Source of the DNA: Caulobacter sp. BP25
Lineage (GTDB): Bacteria; Pseudomonadota; Alphaproteobacteria; Caulobacterales; Caulobacteraceae
DNA length: 64,000 nucleotides
Reading direction: 5' to 3'
NCBI RefSeq assembly: GCF_002737755.1
Contig: NZ_PEGH01000019.1
Coordinates: 207,326-271,325 of the forward strand
Numbering within the stretch: the stretch's first letter is position 1; every line of letters begins with the position of its first letter. The position numbers and the translations under genes are program-made. This document shows positions 25,787 through 33,112 of this stretch, one piece after another. The notes under the pieces were generated by a model. That model saw nothing but the letters and a program-made list of their open reading frames with translations, was not told where the DNA came from and did no database searches.

Positions 25787-25803
25787 GTTAATTCCCAATT
25801 AAC
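25787..25803. promoter_or_regulatory. CtrA-type box TTAA-N7-TTAA within a 17-bp palindrome
   Basis: GTTAATT (25787-25793), CCC, AATTAAC (25797-25803) is a perfect inverted repeat. It contains TTAA-ttcccaa-TTAA, the consensus binding site of the Caulobacter cell-cycle regulator CtrA. It lies 26 bases upstream of the transglycosylase start and about 150 bases upstream of the divergent TonB-like gene. Confidence 0.65.
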
Positions 25804-25955
25804 CACGTTCCGCGTCGCGCGTCCGGAGACGAGATGCCGCAGGCGATCTTACGGGCGTAAGAGAAATCTCCATCAGGATTACGATTGTCAATTTACAAGA
25901 GCGCGCACGCGTGCTGACCTGATCCTACGGATGTAATTCCACTAGGGAGATCAAT

Positions 25956-26669
25956 ATGGCTCTGGCCCTGTATCCCAATGGTTCCGGCATTTCTGGCCTG
26001 GACGCGGCGCCGCGCAAGCCGTCCCGCGTACTGATCCTGGGCCTCGGCGTCTCGGCCACCGCGCACATGATGCTGATCGGCTACCTCGCCTATCAGAAGT
26101 GGACCCAGCCCCTTCCGACGGCTGAGCCCGACAAACCGTTCGTGATCGAGCAGGTCTACACGCCCAAGCCGCCCCCGCCTCCCCCGTCGCAGACCCCGCC
26201 GCAGCAGAATCAGATTCGGCTGCATACGCCGGTCCCCACACCCCTGCCGACGCCCGAGCCCTTGCCGATCGAGCCGGTGAAGGTGGACGGTCCGCCACAG
26301 CCAGGTCCGTCAACCTTGCCGACCGCGCCAACCGCGCCAACCGCGCTCGCGACGCCGCCGGCCCCGCCGACCAAGGTGATCACCCGAGCCAACTGGCTGC
26401 GCGTTCCGTCCGCCGATGATGTGGCGCGCTACTATCCTGAAAGCGCGGTGCGTCGCGGGGTCTCCGGTTCGGCCACCCTGAGCTGCGCGGTGACAGTCAG
26501 CGGCGCGGTTCGCAACTGCGCGGTCGTCTCCGAAACCCCTGCGGACGAAGGCTTCGGCGCGGCCGCCCTGAAGATCTCGCGCTTCTTCAAGATGAAGCCG
26601 CAGATGGAGAACGGCGAGCCCGTGGACGGCGCAACCGTCAGCATCCCGATCCGGTTCAACGCGGACTGA
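25956..26669 (+). CDS. Orphan TonB-family energy transducer
   Basis: A 237-residue TonB-like protein. One N-terminal transmembrane helix (about residues 25-47, with a His in [13 protein letters not shown] as in TonB) is followed by a proline-rich periplasmic linker (60-140) and a C-terminal TonB domain (145-237: [19 protein letters not shown]). It transmits proton-motive energy from ExbB/ExbD to outer-membrane receptors. GGGAG precedes the ATG. No exbB/exbD is adjacent; the set at 38-40 kb has its own tonB. A strong hairpin ends the gene. Confidence 0.83.
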   Translation: MALALYPNGSGISGLDAAPRKPSRVLILGLGVSATAHMMLIGYLAYQKWTQPLPTAEPDKPFVIEQVYTPKPPPPPPSQTPPQQNQIRLHTPVPTPLPTPEPLPIEPVKVDGPPQPGPSTLPTAPTAPTALATPPAPPTKVITRANWLRVPSADDVARYYPESAVRRGVSGSATLSCAVTVSGAVRNCAVVSETPADEGFGAAALKISRFFKMKPQMENGEPVDGATVSIPIRFNAD

Positions 26670-26696
26670 GAAAGCTTCGTCCGGTGTTGAAACGGC

Positions 26697-26735
26697 GGCC
26701 GGGTCGCGCCTTCCAGCGACCCGGCCATGCCTTTT
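26697..26735. terminator. Strong hairpin terminator between convergent genes
   Basis: GGCCGGGTCGC (26697-26707) and GCGACCCGGCC (26716-26726) form a perfect 11-bp stem with an 8-nt loop, followed by ATGCCTTTTC. It ends the TonB-family transcript and may also serve the convergent acyl-CoA dehydrogenase gene. Confidence 0.75.
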
Positions 26736-26745
26736 CAGGCGCCGC

Positions 26746-27909
26746 CTAGTAGCTCTTGGGCAGGCCCAGGACGCGCTCGGCGATGAAGTTCAGGATCATC
26801 TCGCGGCTGATGGGCGCGATGCGGGCGATCATCGCCTCGCGGAAGTAGCGCTCGACGTCGTATTCCTTGGCGTAGCCCATGCCGCCATGCGCCAGCACCG
26901 ACGCCTCGCAGGCATGGAAGCCAGCTTCCGCCCCTAGATATTTGGCGGCGTTGGCCTCGGCCCCGCACTCCTGGCCCGCGTCGTAGAGCGCGGCGGCCTT
27001 GAAGGCCAGGAGGTTGGCGGCCTCGAGCTCAGCCCACGACTTGGCAAGCGGATGCGCCACGCCCTGGTTCTGTCCGATCGGCCGGCCGAACACCACGCGT
27101 TCCTTGGCGTAGGTCGTAGCCTTGGCCAGGGCCGCACGACCCAGGCCGATGGCCTCCGCAGCGAACAGCACGCGCTCGGGATTGAGGCCATGCAGCAGAT
27201 ACTGAAAGCCCTTGCCCTCCTCGCCGACCAGATCCTCGGCCGGGACGAACAAGTCCTCGATAAAGAGCATGTTACATTCGACGGCCTTGCGGCCCATCTT
27301 CGGGATCGGCTTGGCCTCGATCTTCTCGCGGTCGGTATAGAACAGCGACAGGCCCTGGGTCGGCTTGGCGCACTGGTCCTTAGGGGTGGTGCGGGCGATG
27401 ATCAGGATCTTGTTGGCGCGCTGGGCGCCGGTGGTCCAAATCTTCCGGCCGTTCAGGCGATAGCCGCCGTCCACCTTCTCGGCCCGCGTCTCCAGGCTGG
27501 AGGTGTCGAGGCCCGAGTTGGGTTCGGTAACGGCGAAGCACATCTTGTCCTCGCCGGAGATCAGGCGCGGCAGCAGGCGCTCGCGCTGCTCATCCGTGCC
27601 GAACTTTACCAACGGCATGGGGCCAAAGATGTTCAGGTGGATCGCCGAGGCGCCCGAAAAGCCCGCGCCCGACTGCGCCACGGTCTGCATCATCACGGCG
27701 GCCTCGGTCAGGCCCAGGCCGGCGCCGCCCACGCTTTCGGGCATGGCCACGCCCAGCCAGCCGCCTTCGGCGATGGCGGCGACGAAGTCCTCGGGGAAGT
27801 TTCCGGTCTCGTCGGTGCGGCGCCAGTATTCATCGTCGAAGGCCGCGCAGACCTTGGCGACGCCCTCGCGGATGGCTTCCTGCTCTTCGGTCAACCAGAA
27901 TCCGGACAT
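26746..27909 (-). CDS. Acyl-CoA dehydrogenase
   Basis: A 387-residue FAD-dependent acyl-CoA dehydrogenase. The N-terminal helical domain, the FAD-binding motif CFAVTEPNSGLDTSSLET (about 125-142) and the C-terminal helical domain with GGMGYAKEYDVERYFREAMIARI are in the usual order and length. It catalyses alpha-beta desaturation of an acyl-CoA and passes electrons to ETF. The chain length cannot be told. The likely catalytic Glu in the fourth domain is not unambiguous by eye. Confidence 0.88.
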   Translation of the reverse strand: MSGFWLTEEQEAIREGVAKVCAAFDDEYWRRTDETGNFPEDFVAAIAEGGWLGVAMPESVGGAGLGLTEAAVMMQTVAQSGAGFSGASAIHLNIFGPMPLVKFGTDEQRERLLPRLISGEDKMCFAVTEPNSGLDTSSLETRAEKVDGGYRLNGRKIWTTGAQRANKILIIARTTPKDQCAKPTQGLSLFYTDREKIEAKPIPKMGRKAVECNMLFIEDLFVPAEDLVGEEGKGFQYLLHGLNPERVLFAAEAIGLGRAALAKATTYAKERVVFGRPIGQNQGVAHPLAKSWAELEAANLLAFKAAALYDAGQECGAEANAAKYLGAEAGFHACEASVLAHGGMGYAKEYDVERYFREAMIARIAPISREMILNFIAERVLGLPKSY

Positions 27910-27943
27910 CCGGCCTTACTCCCCTGCGCTGTGCGTCGCCCCT

Positions 27944-28954
27944 TTAGGCCTTCTCGAACCGTCGCGCATCGAGAGCAGCGGCGTCGGGGCCTGGGTTATC
28001 GCTTGTCAGATAAGCCGCCACCATATCCGCAACAAGCGGCGCGAACAGCCATCCGTTACGTCGGGCGCCAACCGCCAACATGACGCCCGGCGCTCGGCTC
28101 CAGCCCACGAGCGGCAAACCGTCGGGCGTGGTGGCTCGCACGCCGACCTCCACCACCGCGTGATCGAGATCGAGGCCCGGGCGCAGGTCTTGGGCGGCGC
28201 GACGCAGCGCCTGAGTCGCTGACGCGTCCGGCGCAAGATCGTCGCGCCCCGCCTCCATGGTCGCGCCGATGGACAGGGCTGCCTCTCCAGGCGCCAGATA
28301 GACGCCCTGGCCGCGCACCACCGCAGCGTCGTGATCCGGGGCGGAGGTGCGGAGAATTTGTCCCTTGATCGGCGCTAGCGCCGAGGTCTCGGGCGCTATG
28401 CGGCCATCGCGAACGCCCGGCCCGGTGGCCAGAACCAGCACATCGAAAGACTCGACTCGGCCATCGGTCAGCGTCAGAGCGCCGGACTCAAAGGAAACGA
28501 CCTCGCCAGGATCGAAAACCGCACCGACGTCTTCCGCCGCCGCGCGGAGGTTGGTCAGGGCCGATCGCGCTTCCAGCCGCCAGTCCTCGGCGATCGTATC
28601 GCCCGCGGCGAGGCCCAGTTGCTCCAGCCGCGCCGCGACCTCAGCCCGCCAAGCCTTGGAGCCCTCGAGCCGCACGCCAGCGCGCGAAAGAGCGATCGCC
28701 AGGGCCTCGGCGAAATCCGGCCAGAGATCACGGGCGCGGCGCATCAGCGGCAGATGATCACGCGAAAGGGGGTCGAATAGCGCCTCGCTGACGGGCGCCA
28801 GCATGCCAGCGGCCACACCGGACGCGTTTAGGCCCGGCGGCGAAGGATCAAACACCGTGACCGCCCGTCCGGCCTGGGCCAGTCGTAACGCCACCGCCGA
28901 GCCGAAGGCCCCGGCTCCCGCCACCGCGATCTTTGCGCCGTCATCTGATTGCAT
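27944..28954 (-). CDS. thiO: FAD-dependent amino-acid oxidase, glycine oxidase ThiO-like
   Basis: A 336-residue DAO-family flavoprotein starting at ATG 28954 (MQSDDGAKI), with another possible ATG 15 bases upstream. The N-terminal Rossmann motif is VAGAGAFGSAVALRLAQAG with the adenine-binding acid in FDPSPP. The C-terminal segment (TPDGLPLVGWSRAPGVMLAVG, then RNGWLFAPLVADMVAAYL) is typical of glycine oxidases of thiamine thiazole synthesis. ThiO converts glycine to dehydroglycine for thiazole formation. No thiS or thiG is adjacent, so assignment rests on sequence likeness. Confidence 0.72.
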   Translation of the reverse strand: MQSDDGAKIAVAGAGAFGSAVALRLAQAGRAVTVFDPSPPGLNASGVAAGMLAPVSEALFDPLSRDHLPLMRRARDLWPDFAEALAIALSRAGVRLEGSKAWRAEVAARLEQLGLAAGDTIAEDWRLEARSALTNLRAAAEDVGAVFDPGEVVSFESGALTLTDGRVESFDVLVLATGPGVRDGRIAPETSALAPIKGQILRTSAPDHDAAVVRGQGVYLAPGEAALSIGATMEAGRDDLAPDASATQALRRAAQDLRPGLDLDHAVVEVGVRATTPDGLPLVGWSRAPGVMLAVGARRNGWLFAPLVADMVAAYLTSDNPGPDAAALDARRFEKA

Positions 28955-29121
28955 CCGGCGCAGACACATTCCCGTATCGTGCACGTCAAGCCCGGACGCA
29001 GCCATAATCGTTTCATTGACCCGTTGCGTGTAAGCGTGGGCGTGACGACTCCGCGAAGCTCGGTCTATATCGTTAATACTCGCGTTTGAGCCGCGTCGCG
29101 GCGTTGAGGGATTTAAGGCGG

Positions 29122-29529
29122 ATGAACGATCGACCCGCGGCTGAGCAGGCCCACCCCGTCGACCTGTACGTGGGCGCGCGGCTGAGGATTCGCCGAAAGA
29201 TGATGGGTCTCAGCCAGACCCAGGTCGCTGACGCCCTCGGGATCACCTTCCAGCAGATCCAGAAGTATGAGCGCGGCGCCAACCGCATCAGCGCCAGCAA
29301 GCTCTATGACGCCGCCAAGCTGCTGCAGGCCCCGGTCTCCTATTTCTATGAGGGCCTGGAAGACACCGACGGCGGCATGGACGACGGCTTCGCCCAGCGC
29401 ATGACCGAGTTCGTCTCGACGCCCGAAGGCTTGGAATTGGCCGGGCTGTTCCCGCGCCTGGCCGATCGGCGCCTGCGTCGCCGGGTCGTCGACCTGGTCC
29501 GCGCCATGGTGGACGACGAAGCGCCGTAA
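29122..29529 (+). CDS. XRE-family helix-turn-helix regulator
   Basis: A 135-residue protein with a classic XRE/Cro HTH at about residues 18-72 (IRRKMMGLSQTQVADALGI, then FQQIQKYERGANRISASKL). The C-terminal 60 residues are helical and may mediate dimerisation. Such short one-domain regulators are numerous in Caulobacter. ATG at 29122 preceded by AAGGCG was chosen over a TTG at 29086. It is divergent from the ThiO-like gene. Target genes are unknown. Confidence 0.8.
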   Translation: MNDRPAAEQAHPVDLYVGARLRIRRKMMGLSQTQVADALGITFQQIQKYERGANRISASKLYDAAKLLQAPVSYFYEGLEDTDGGMDDGFAQRMTEFVSTPEGLELAGLFPRLADRRLRRRVVDLVRAMVDDEAP

Positions 29530-29638
29530 CGGCCGCCTGCCGCTTCGGCTGGCCAGTCACCCGCGCCCGAACCCTGTTGATACGCCAACGCAACGGCGAT
29601 TTGGGCTGGCGGTGATCGGTGGCCTCCAGCCAATGATG

Positions 29639-29671
29639 CGTCAGCTATCTGCCCGAACACCCGTCAGCTAT
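29639..29671 (+). repeat. Direct repeat CGTCAGCTAT, possible IS-end remnant
   Basis: CGTCAGCTAT occurs at 29639-29648 and again at 29662-29671, followed by CTGCCCG and GTCCCCG respectively. Repeated GTCAGCTAT-GTCCCCG units of this sort are found at the ends of some transposable elements. No transposase gene is present. The otherwise featureless space 29530-29717 holds nothing else. Confidence 0.35.
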
Positions 29672-29717
29672 GTCCCCGGCCTGAACAACAAGGGCGGGAT
29701 GACAATTTATGGTGGGG

Positions 29718-30859
29718 CTATTTCGTCTTCTCGCCGCCCAGCCTCCTGATCGCCGCCGCCAAGTCCCGCTCACTCTCCGCATAGACGTCCCAAGCGTCGA
29801 GGCTCTTCAAAAACCCCGGCGCGGTGCGCAGATTGAAGCGCTTGGGGTTCAGCCCCTTCCTCACCTGGGTCCAGGACACCGGCCACGACACCGGCGCGCC
29901 CGGCCGGCCCCGGGGCGATAGCGGCGCCACCGCCGTGCTCATGCGGTCGTTGCGCAGGTAGTCGAGGAAGATCTTCCCGCCCCGCTCCCTCTTGGCCATG
30001 TTCAGCAGGTAGCGCTCGGGGCTGTCGGCCGCCATTTGGGCGCAGACCTCGCGGGCGAAGGCCTTGGCTGTGTCCCAGTCGACCGCTTCTCCCTTTTTTG
30101 GGGGCTTCAGCGGCGTCACGACATGCAGCCCCTTGCCGCCCGTGGTCTTGCAGAAGGGCGACAGGCCCAACGCCTCCAAACGGTCACGGATCTCCCGCGC
30201 GCCCTCCACAACGGCGTCGAACGACACGTCGGGCGCGGGGTCCAGGTCGAAGACCAGGCGGCCGGGAACGTCCTGCTTGTTCGGCCGGCAGTTCCAGGGG
30301 TGAAGCTCGGTCGCGCCCCACTGGGCGGCCGCCACCAGGCTCTCCACGGTGTTGAAGACCAGGTAGGGCTTGCGGTCGCCGCTGACGACCATGTCGTCGA
30401 TCAGGGACGAGACACCCTTGCCTGAATGACGCTGGAAGAACGTCTCGCCGTCGATGCCGTCGGGCATGCGGATCACCGAGCACGGGCGGCCCTTGATGTG
30501 CTCCAGCATCCAATCGCCGACCGCTTCGAAGTATTCCGCCAGCTCGAGCTTGGTTCCCGGCGTCCCATCGCCGGCGTCGGACCACAGGGGCTTGTCGGGA
30601 TTGGAGATCGCCACGCCCCGCACCGAAGCCTTGCCGTTTCTTCGCTTCGACAGGGGCGTCACTTTCGGTTCAAGAAGTTCGACCGCTTCGGCCAGGGCGG
30701 GCGCTTCAGCCACAGGTCGTAGTGTAGTCGAGTGGAGGCGTGTTTCTGGATGAAAAAGCGCGCGCGCTCGGACGCGGCGACGGCGACTTGGCCCGAGGGC
30801 TCGGCTGTCTTATCGAAGTCGCGCTTGGCCTCGTGGGCCGTGAGCTTGCGCCCCGCCAT
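29718..30859 (-). pseudogene. ligD: ligD remnant: phosphoesterase start fused out of frame to polymerase domain
   Basis: The minus strand opens at 30859 with the N-terminus of a LigD 3'-phosphoesterase domain ([13 protein letters not shown], then [15 protein letters not shown]). After about 50 codons, near 30710-30725, it jumps to the linker and the complete polymerase domain ([14 protein letters not shown]; metal-binding [20 protein letters not shown]). The rest of the phosphoesterase and the whole ATP-dependent ligase domain are missing. The two parts are in different frames, so this is an internal deletion that also shifts the frame. The polymerase part is open from a GTG at 30713 and might be made by reinitiation as a 331-residue protein. 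No ku gene is nearby. Confidence 0.75.
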
Positions 30860-30870
30860 CCCTAGCCGCC

Positions 30871-31140
30871 CTATTCGCCGCCGAAGACTTGCGGACGCTC
30901 GTCGTCGACATCGCGACCGTCGCCGGGGTCCTCGTCCCGCTCCAGTTCGATGATCTCCTCGTCATCGAGATCCTCGCCGATCAGGGCGTCATCGTCGTCG
31001 GCGTCGCCCTCGGCCTGGGTGACGTCCAAGACGTCCGGCAGCTCCTCGAAGGTGCGAAACTCGCCATCGCGGCCGATCACGTCGTCGTCCATCACCTCGG
31101 CGCCGTCCTGGCCGTCCCATCCGTTTTCGACTTCGGTCAT
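30871..31140 (-). CDS. Very acidic small protein, unknown function
   Basis: An 89-residue protein starting at ATG 31140 (MTEVENGWDG). About 40% of residues are Asp or Glu, with runs such as GDADDDDALIGEDLDDEEI, so it is probably intrinsically disordered and may bind cations or basic proteins. No family is recognised. Its ribosome-binding site AGGAGAA lies entirely within one arm of a perfect 8-bp hairpin (31146-31167), which suggests translational control. It is downstream of, and divergent from, the HU gene. Confidence 0.65.
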   Translation of the reverse strand: MTEVENGWDGQDGAEVMDDDVIGRDGEFRTFEELPDVLDVTQAEGDADDDDALIGEDLDDEEIIELERDEDPGDGRDVDDERPQVFGGE

Positions 31141-31478
31141 GACTCTTCTCCTATGGTCGTAGGAGAAATGGATGGCGGCTTCCGGCGTTCCGGGTGTCGT
31201 CAACGAGCGCCTCGCCAAGCGACCTGAGAGCGCCCGAAACGCGATTCCCTCGCGGAATCACCTATGGCGCGAGCCAGCTGGTAATCCACTTTCGGGACTA
31301 AAATTAACGCCTTTGCCCTGAAACCTGCCCTTCGGGAGAAGACGATTTCGTGAAAAACCCAGGCCCACGGGCGTTTTGCCCCCATGAATCGACGTTTTAA
31401 CCTTCCCTTACGGGTGACAAACGCGTTCAGCCTCGTCAGGCTTCAACACTTCCCTGATTCACAGGAATGAGCTTAGAG
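31141..31478. other. Intergenic region with clustered CcrM sites and a CtrA-like box upstream of HU
   Basis: No gene was found in these 338 bases. They contain four GANTC sites (31243, 31255, 31386, 31456). The first two sit in an inverted repeat GATTCC-N5-GGAATC (31243-31259). TTAA-N7-TTAC at 31397-31411 matches seven of eight CtrA box positions. The hairpin over the acidic protein's leader occupies one edge. Confidence 0.5.
31146..31167 (-). promoter_or_regulatory. Hairpin sequestering the ribosome-binding site of the acidic protein
   Basis: On the minus strand TTCTCCTA (31167-31160) pairs perfectly with TAGGAGAA (31153-31146) across a 6-nt loop, and the start codon follows 5 bases later. 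The Shine-Dalgarno sequence is fully inside the 3' arm. Melting or trans-acting binding would be needed for translation. Confidence 0.6.
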
Positions 31479-31760
31479 ATGACGAACGTTTCCGATCTGG
31501 TCGACGCCGCTGTCGCCGCTGACGACAAGCTGACCAAGACCCAAGCCAAGGCCATCATCGACGGCGTCTTCAAGTCGATCTCCGACGCCGCCGTGAAGGG
31601 CGAAGAAGTCTCGATCCCGGGCTTCGGCAAGTTCAAGGTCCAGGCCAAGCCGGCCCGCACCGGCCGCAACCCGGCCACCGGCGCGACCATCGAAATCGCC
31701 GCCAGCAAGAAGGTCGCCTTCACGCCGGCCAAGCAACTGAAGGACGCCGTCAACGGCTAA
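31479..31760 (+). CDS. HU/IHF-family DNA-binding protein
   Basis: A 93-residue histone-like protein. The N-terminal dimerisation helices (SDLVDAAVAADDKLTKTQAKA) and the DNA-wrapping beta arms with IPGFGKFKV and ARTGRNPATGATIEIAASK are complete, with the intercalating-proline region RNPATG. It compacts and bends DNA in the nucleoid. An ATG 12 bases upstream (31467) has its AGGA too close, so 31479 was chosen. Its upstream region is unusually rich in CcrM sites and has a CtrA-like box, suggesting cell-cycle timed expression. A weak hairpin follows the gene. Confidence 0.88.
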   Translation: MTNVSDLVDAAVAADDKLTKTQAKAIIDGVFKSISDAAVKGEEVSIPGFGKFKVQAKPARTGRNPATGATIEIAASKKVAFTPAKQLKDAVNG

Positions 31761-31766
31761 GCCTTT

Positions 31767-31804
31767 CGTCGAGAGGCGGACGTCCAGACGGCTGCCCCTC
31801 GACG
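31767..31804 (+). terminator. Weak hairpin after the HU gene
   Basis: CGTCGAG (31767-31773) pairs with CTCGACG (31798-31804), a 7-bp stem with a long internal region, beginning 6 bases after the stop. No T run follows, so the assignment is tentative. Confidence 0.35.
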
Positions 31805-31861
31805 TTGCTATTCACGCGCGATCTCTCGCCTCAGGCAAGAATCGCGCGTGGAGACTTTTCA

Positions 31862-31876
31862 GAACAAATCAAGAAC
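31862..31876 (+). promoter_or_regulatory. LexA (SOS) box GAAC-N7-GAAC upstream of the repair genes
   Basis: GAAC-aaatcaa-GAAC is the direct-repeat form of the LexA site used by alphaproteobacteria (GTTC-N7-GTTC on the other strand). It lies 16-30 bases upstream of the radical-SAM gene's ATG, where LexA would block transcription or early elongation. Confidence 0.65.
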
Positions 31877-31891
31877 GATAACGTGCTGCTT

Positions 31892-33112
31892 ATGGCCGTT
31901 CTCGATCTTAGGCGTAAGCTCGCTATCCTCTCCGACGCCGCCAAGTACGACGCCTCTTGCGCCTCGTCCGGCGCTCAAAAGCGCAACTCGCTAGGTGGCC
32001 AGGGCGTGGGCTCAACAGAGGGCATGGGCATCTGCCACGCCTACGCCCCAGATGGTCGCTGCATCAGCCTGCTGAAAATCCTGCTGACCAACTTCTGCAT
32101 CTACGACTGCGCCTATTGCATCAACCGCGTGTCGTCGAACACGGCCCGGGCGCGCTTCTCGGTGAAGGAGGTCGTCGACCTCACCCTGAACTTCTACAAG
32201 CGCAACTACATCGAGGGCCTGTTCCTGTCGTCGGGCGTCATCCGCACCGGCGACTACACAATGGAGGAGATGGTCAGGGTGGCAAAGTCGCTGCGGCTGG
32301 ACCACGATTTCCGCGGCTACATCCATCTGAAGCTGATCCCCGAGGCCTCGCCAGAGCTGGCGGCCGAGGCGGGGCTCTACGCCGATCGGGTGTCGATCAA
32401 CATCGAACTGCCGCGCGACGACAGCCTCAAGGCCTTGGCGCCCGAAAAGGACGTCACCGACATCAAGCGCGCCATGGGCCGAATGCGCCTGGAGATCGAG
32501 GATCGCGCAGATCCCGCGCGCAAAGCGGGGCGCCGGACCTTCGCGCGCAGCCAGTCGACCCAGCTGATCGTCGGGGCGGACGCGGCCAAGGACGGCGACA
32601 TCCTGGCCCGCAGCGCCAACCTCTATGGCGCCTATCGGCTGAGCCGCGTCTACTATTCCGCCTTCAGCCCCATCCCGGACGCCAGCCATCGCCTACCGCT
32701 GGCCCGCCCGCCGCTGCTGCGCGAGCACCGCCTATATCAAGCCGACTGGCTGATGCGGTTCTATGGCTTCGAGCGGCCCGAGATCGTCGCCGAGGGCGAG
32801 GACCTGGATCTGTCGGTCGATCCCAAGACCGGCTGGGCGCTGAGGAACCGGGGACGCTTCCCCGTCGATATCCAGACCGCCGATCGCGAGACCCTGCTGC
32901 GCGTGCCCGGCTTGGGCGCCAAGGCCGTGGGACGCGTCCTGGCGGCCCGCAAGGTCGCGCGCTTGACCCTGGACGACTTGAAGCGCGTGGGGGCTGTCCT
33001 GAAGCGCGCCAAGCCTTTCGTCGTGACCGTCGATTGGACGCCGGGGGCTCTGACCGATCGCGACAGCCTGAAGGCGGCGCTGGTCCAGCCCCAGCAGCTG
33101 AGCCTGTTCTGA
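31892..33112 (+). CDS. Radical-SAM protein, putative DNA modification/repair
   Basis: A 406-residue protein with a radical-SAM core. The [4Fe-4S] cysteines are Cys69, Cys73 and Cys76 in CIYDCAYC (CX3CX2C). The C-terminal 70 residues hold a helix-hairpin-helix DNA-binding unit (LLRVPGLGAKAVGRVLAARK). The family is annotated as a putative DNA modification/repair radical-SAM protein and is usually paired with a UdgX-type glycosylase, as here, where the next gene overlaps by one base. The chemical reaction is not known. ATG at 31892 was chosen since it follows the LexA box and begins the conserved MAVLDLRRKLAIL. Confidence 0.85.
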   Translation: MAVLDLRRKLAILSDAAKYDASCASSGAQKRNSLGGQGVGSTEGMGICHAYAPDGRCISLLKILLTNFCIYDCAYCINRVSSNTARARFSVKEVVDLTLNFYKRNYIEGLFLSSGVIRTGDYTMEEMVRVAKSLRLDHDFRGYIHLKLIPEASPELAAEAGLYADRVSINIELPRDDSLKALAPEKDVTDIKRAMGRMRLEIEDRADPARKAGRRTFARSQSTQLIVGADAAKDGDILARSANLYGAYRLSRVYYSAFSPIPDASHRLPLARPPLLREHRLYQADWLMRFYGFERPEIVAEGEDLDLSVDPKTGWALRNRGRFPVDIQTADRETLLRVPGLGAKAVGRVLAARKVARLTLDDLKRVGAVLKRAKPFVVTVDWTPGALTDRDSLKAALVQPQQLSLF

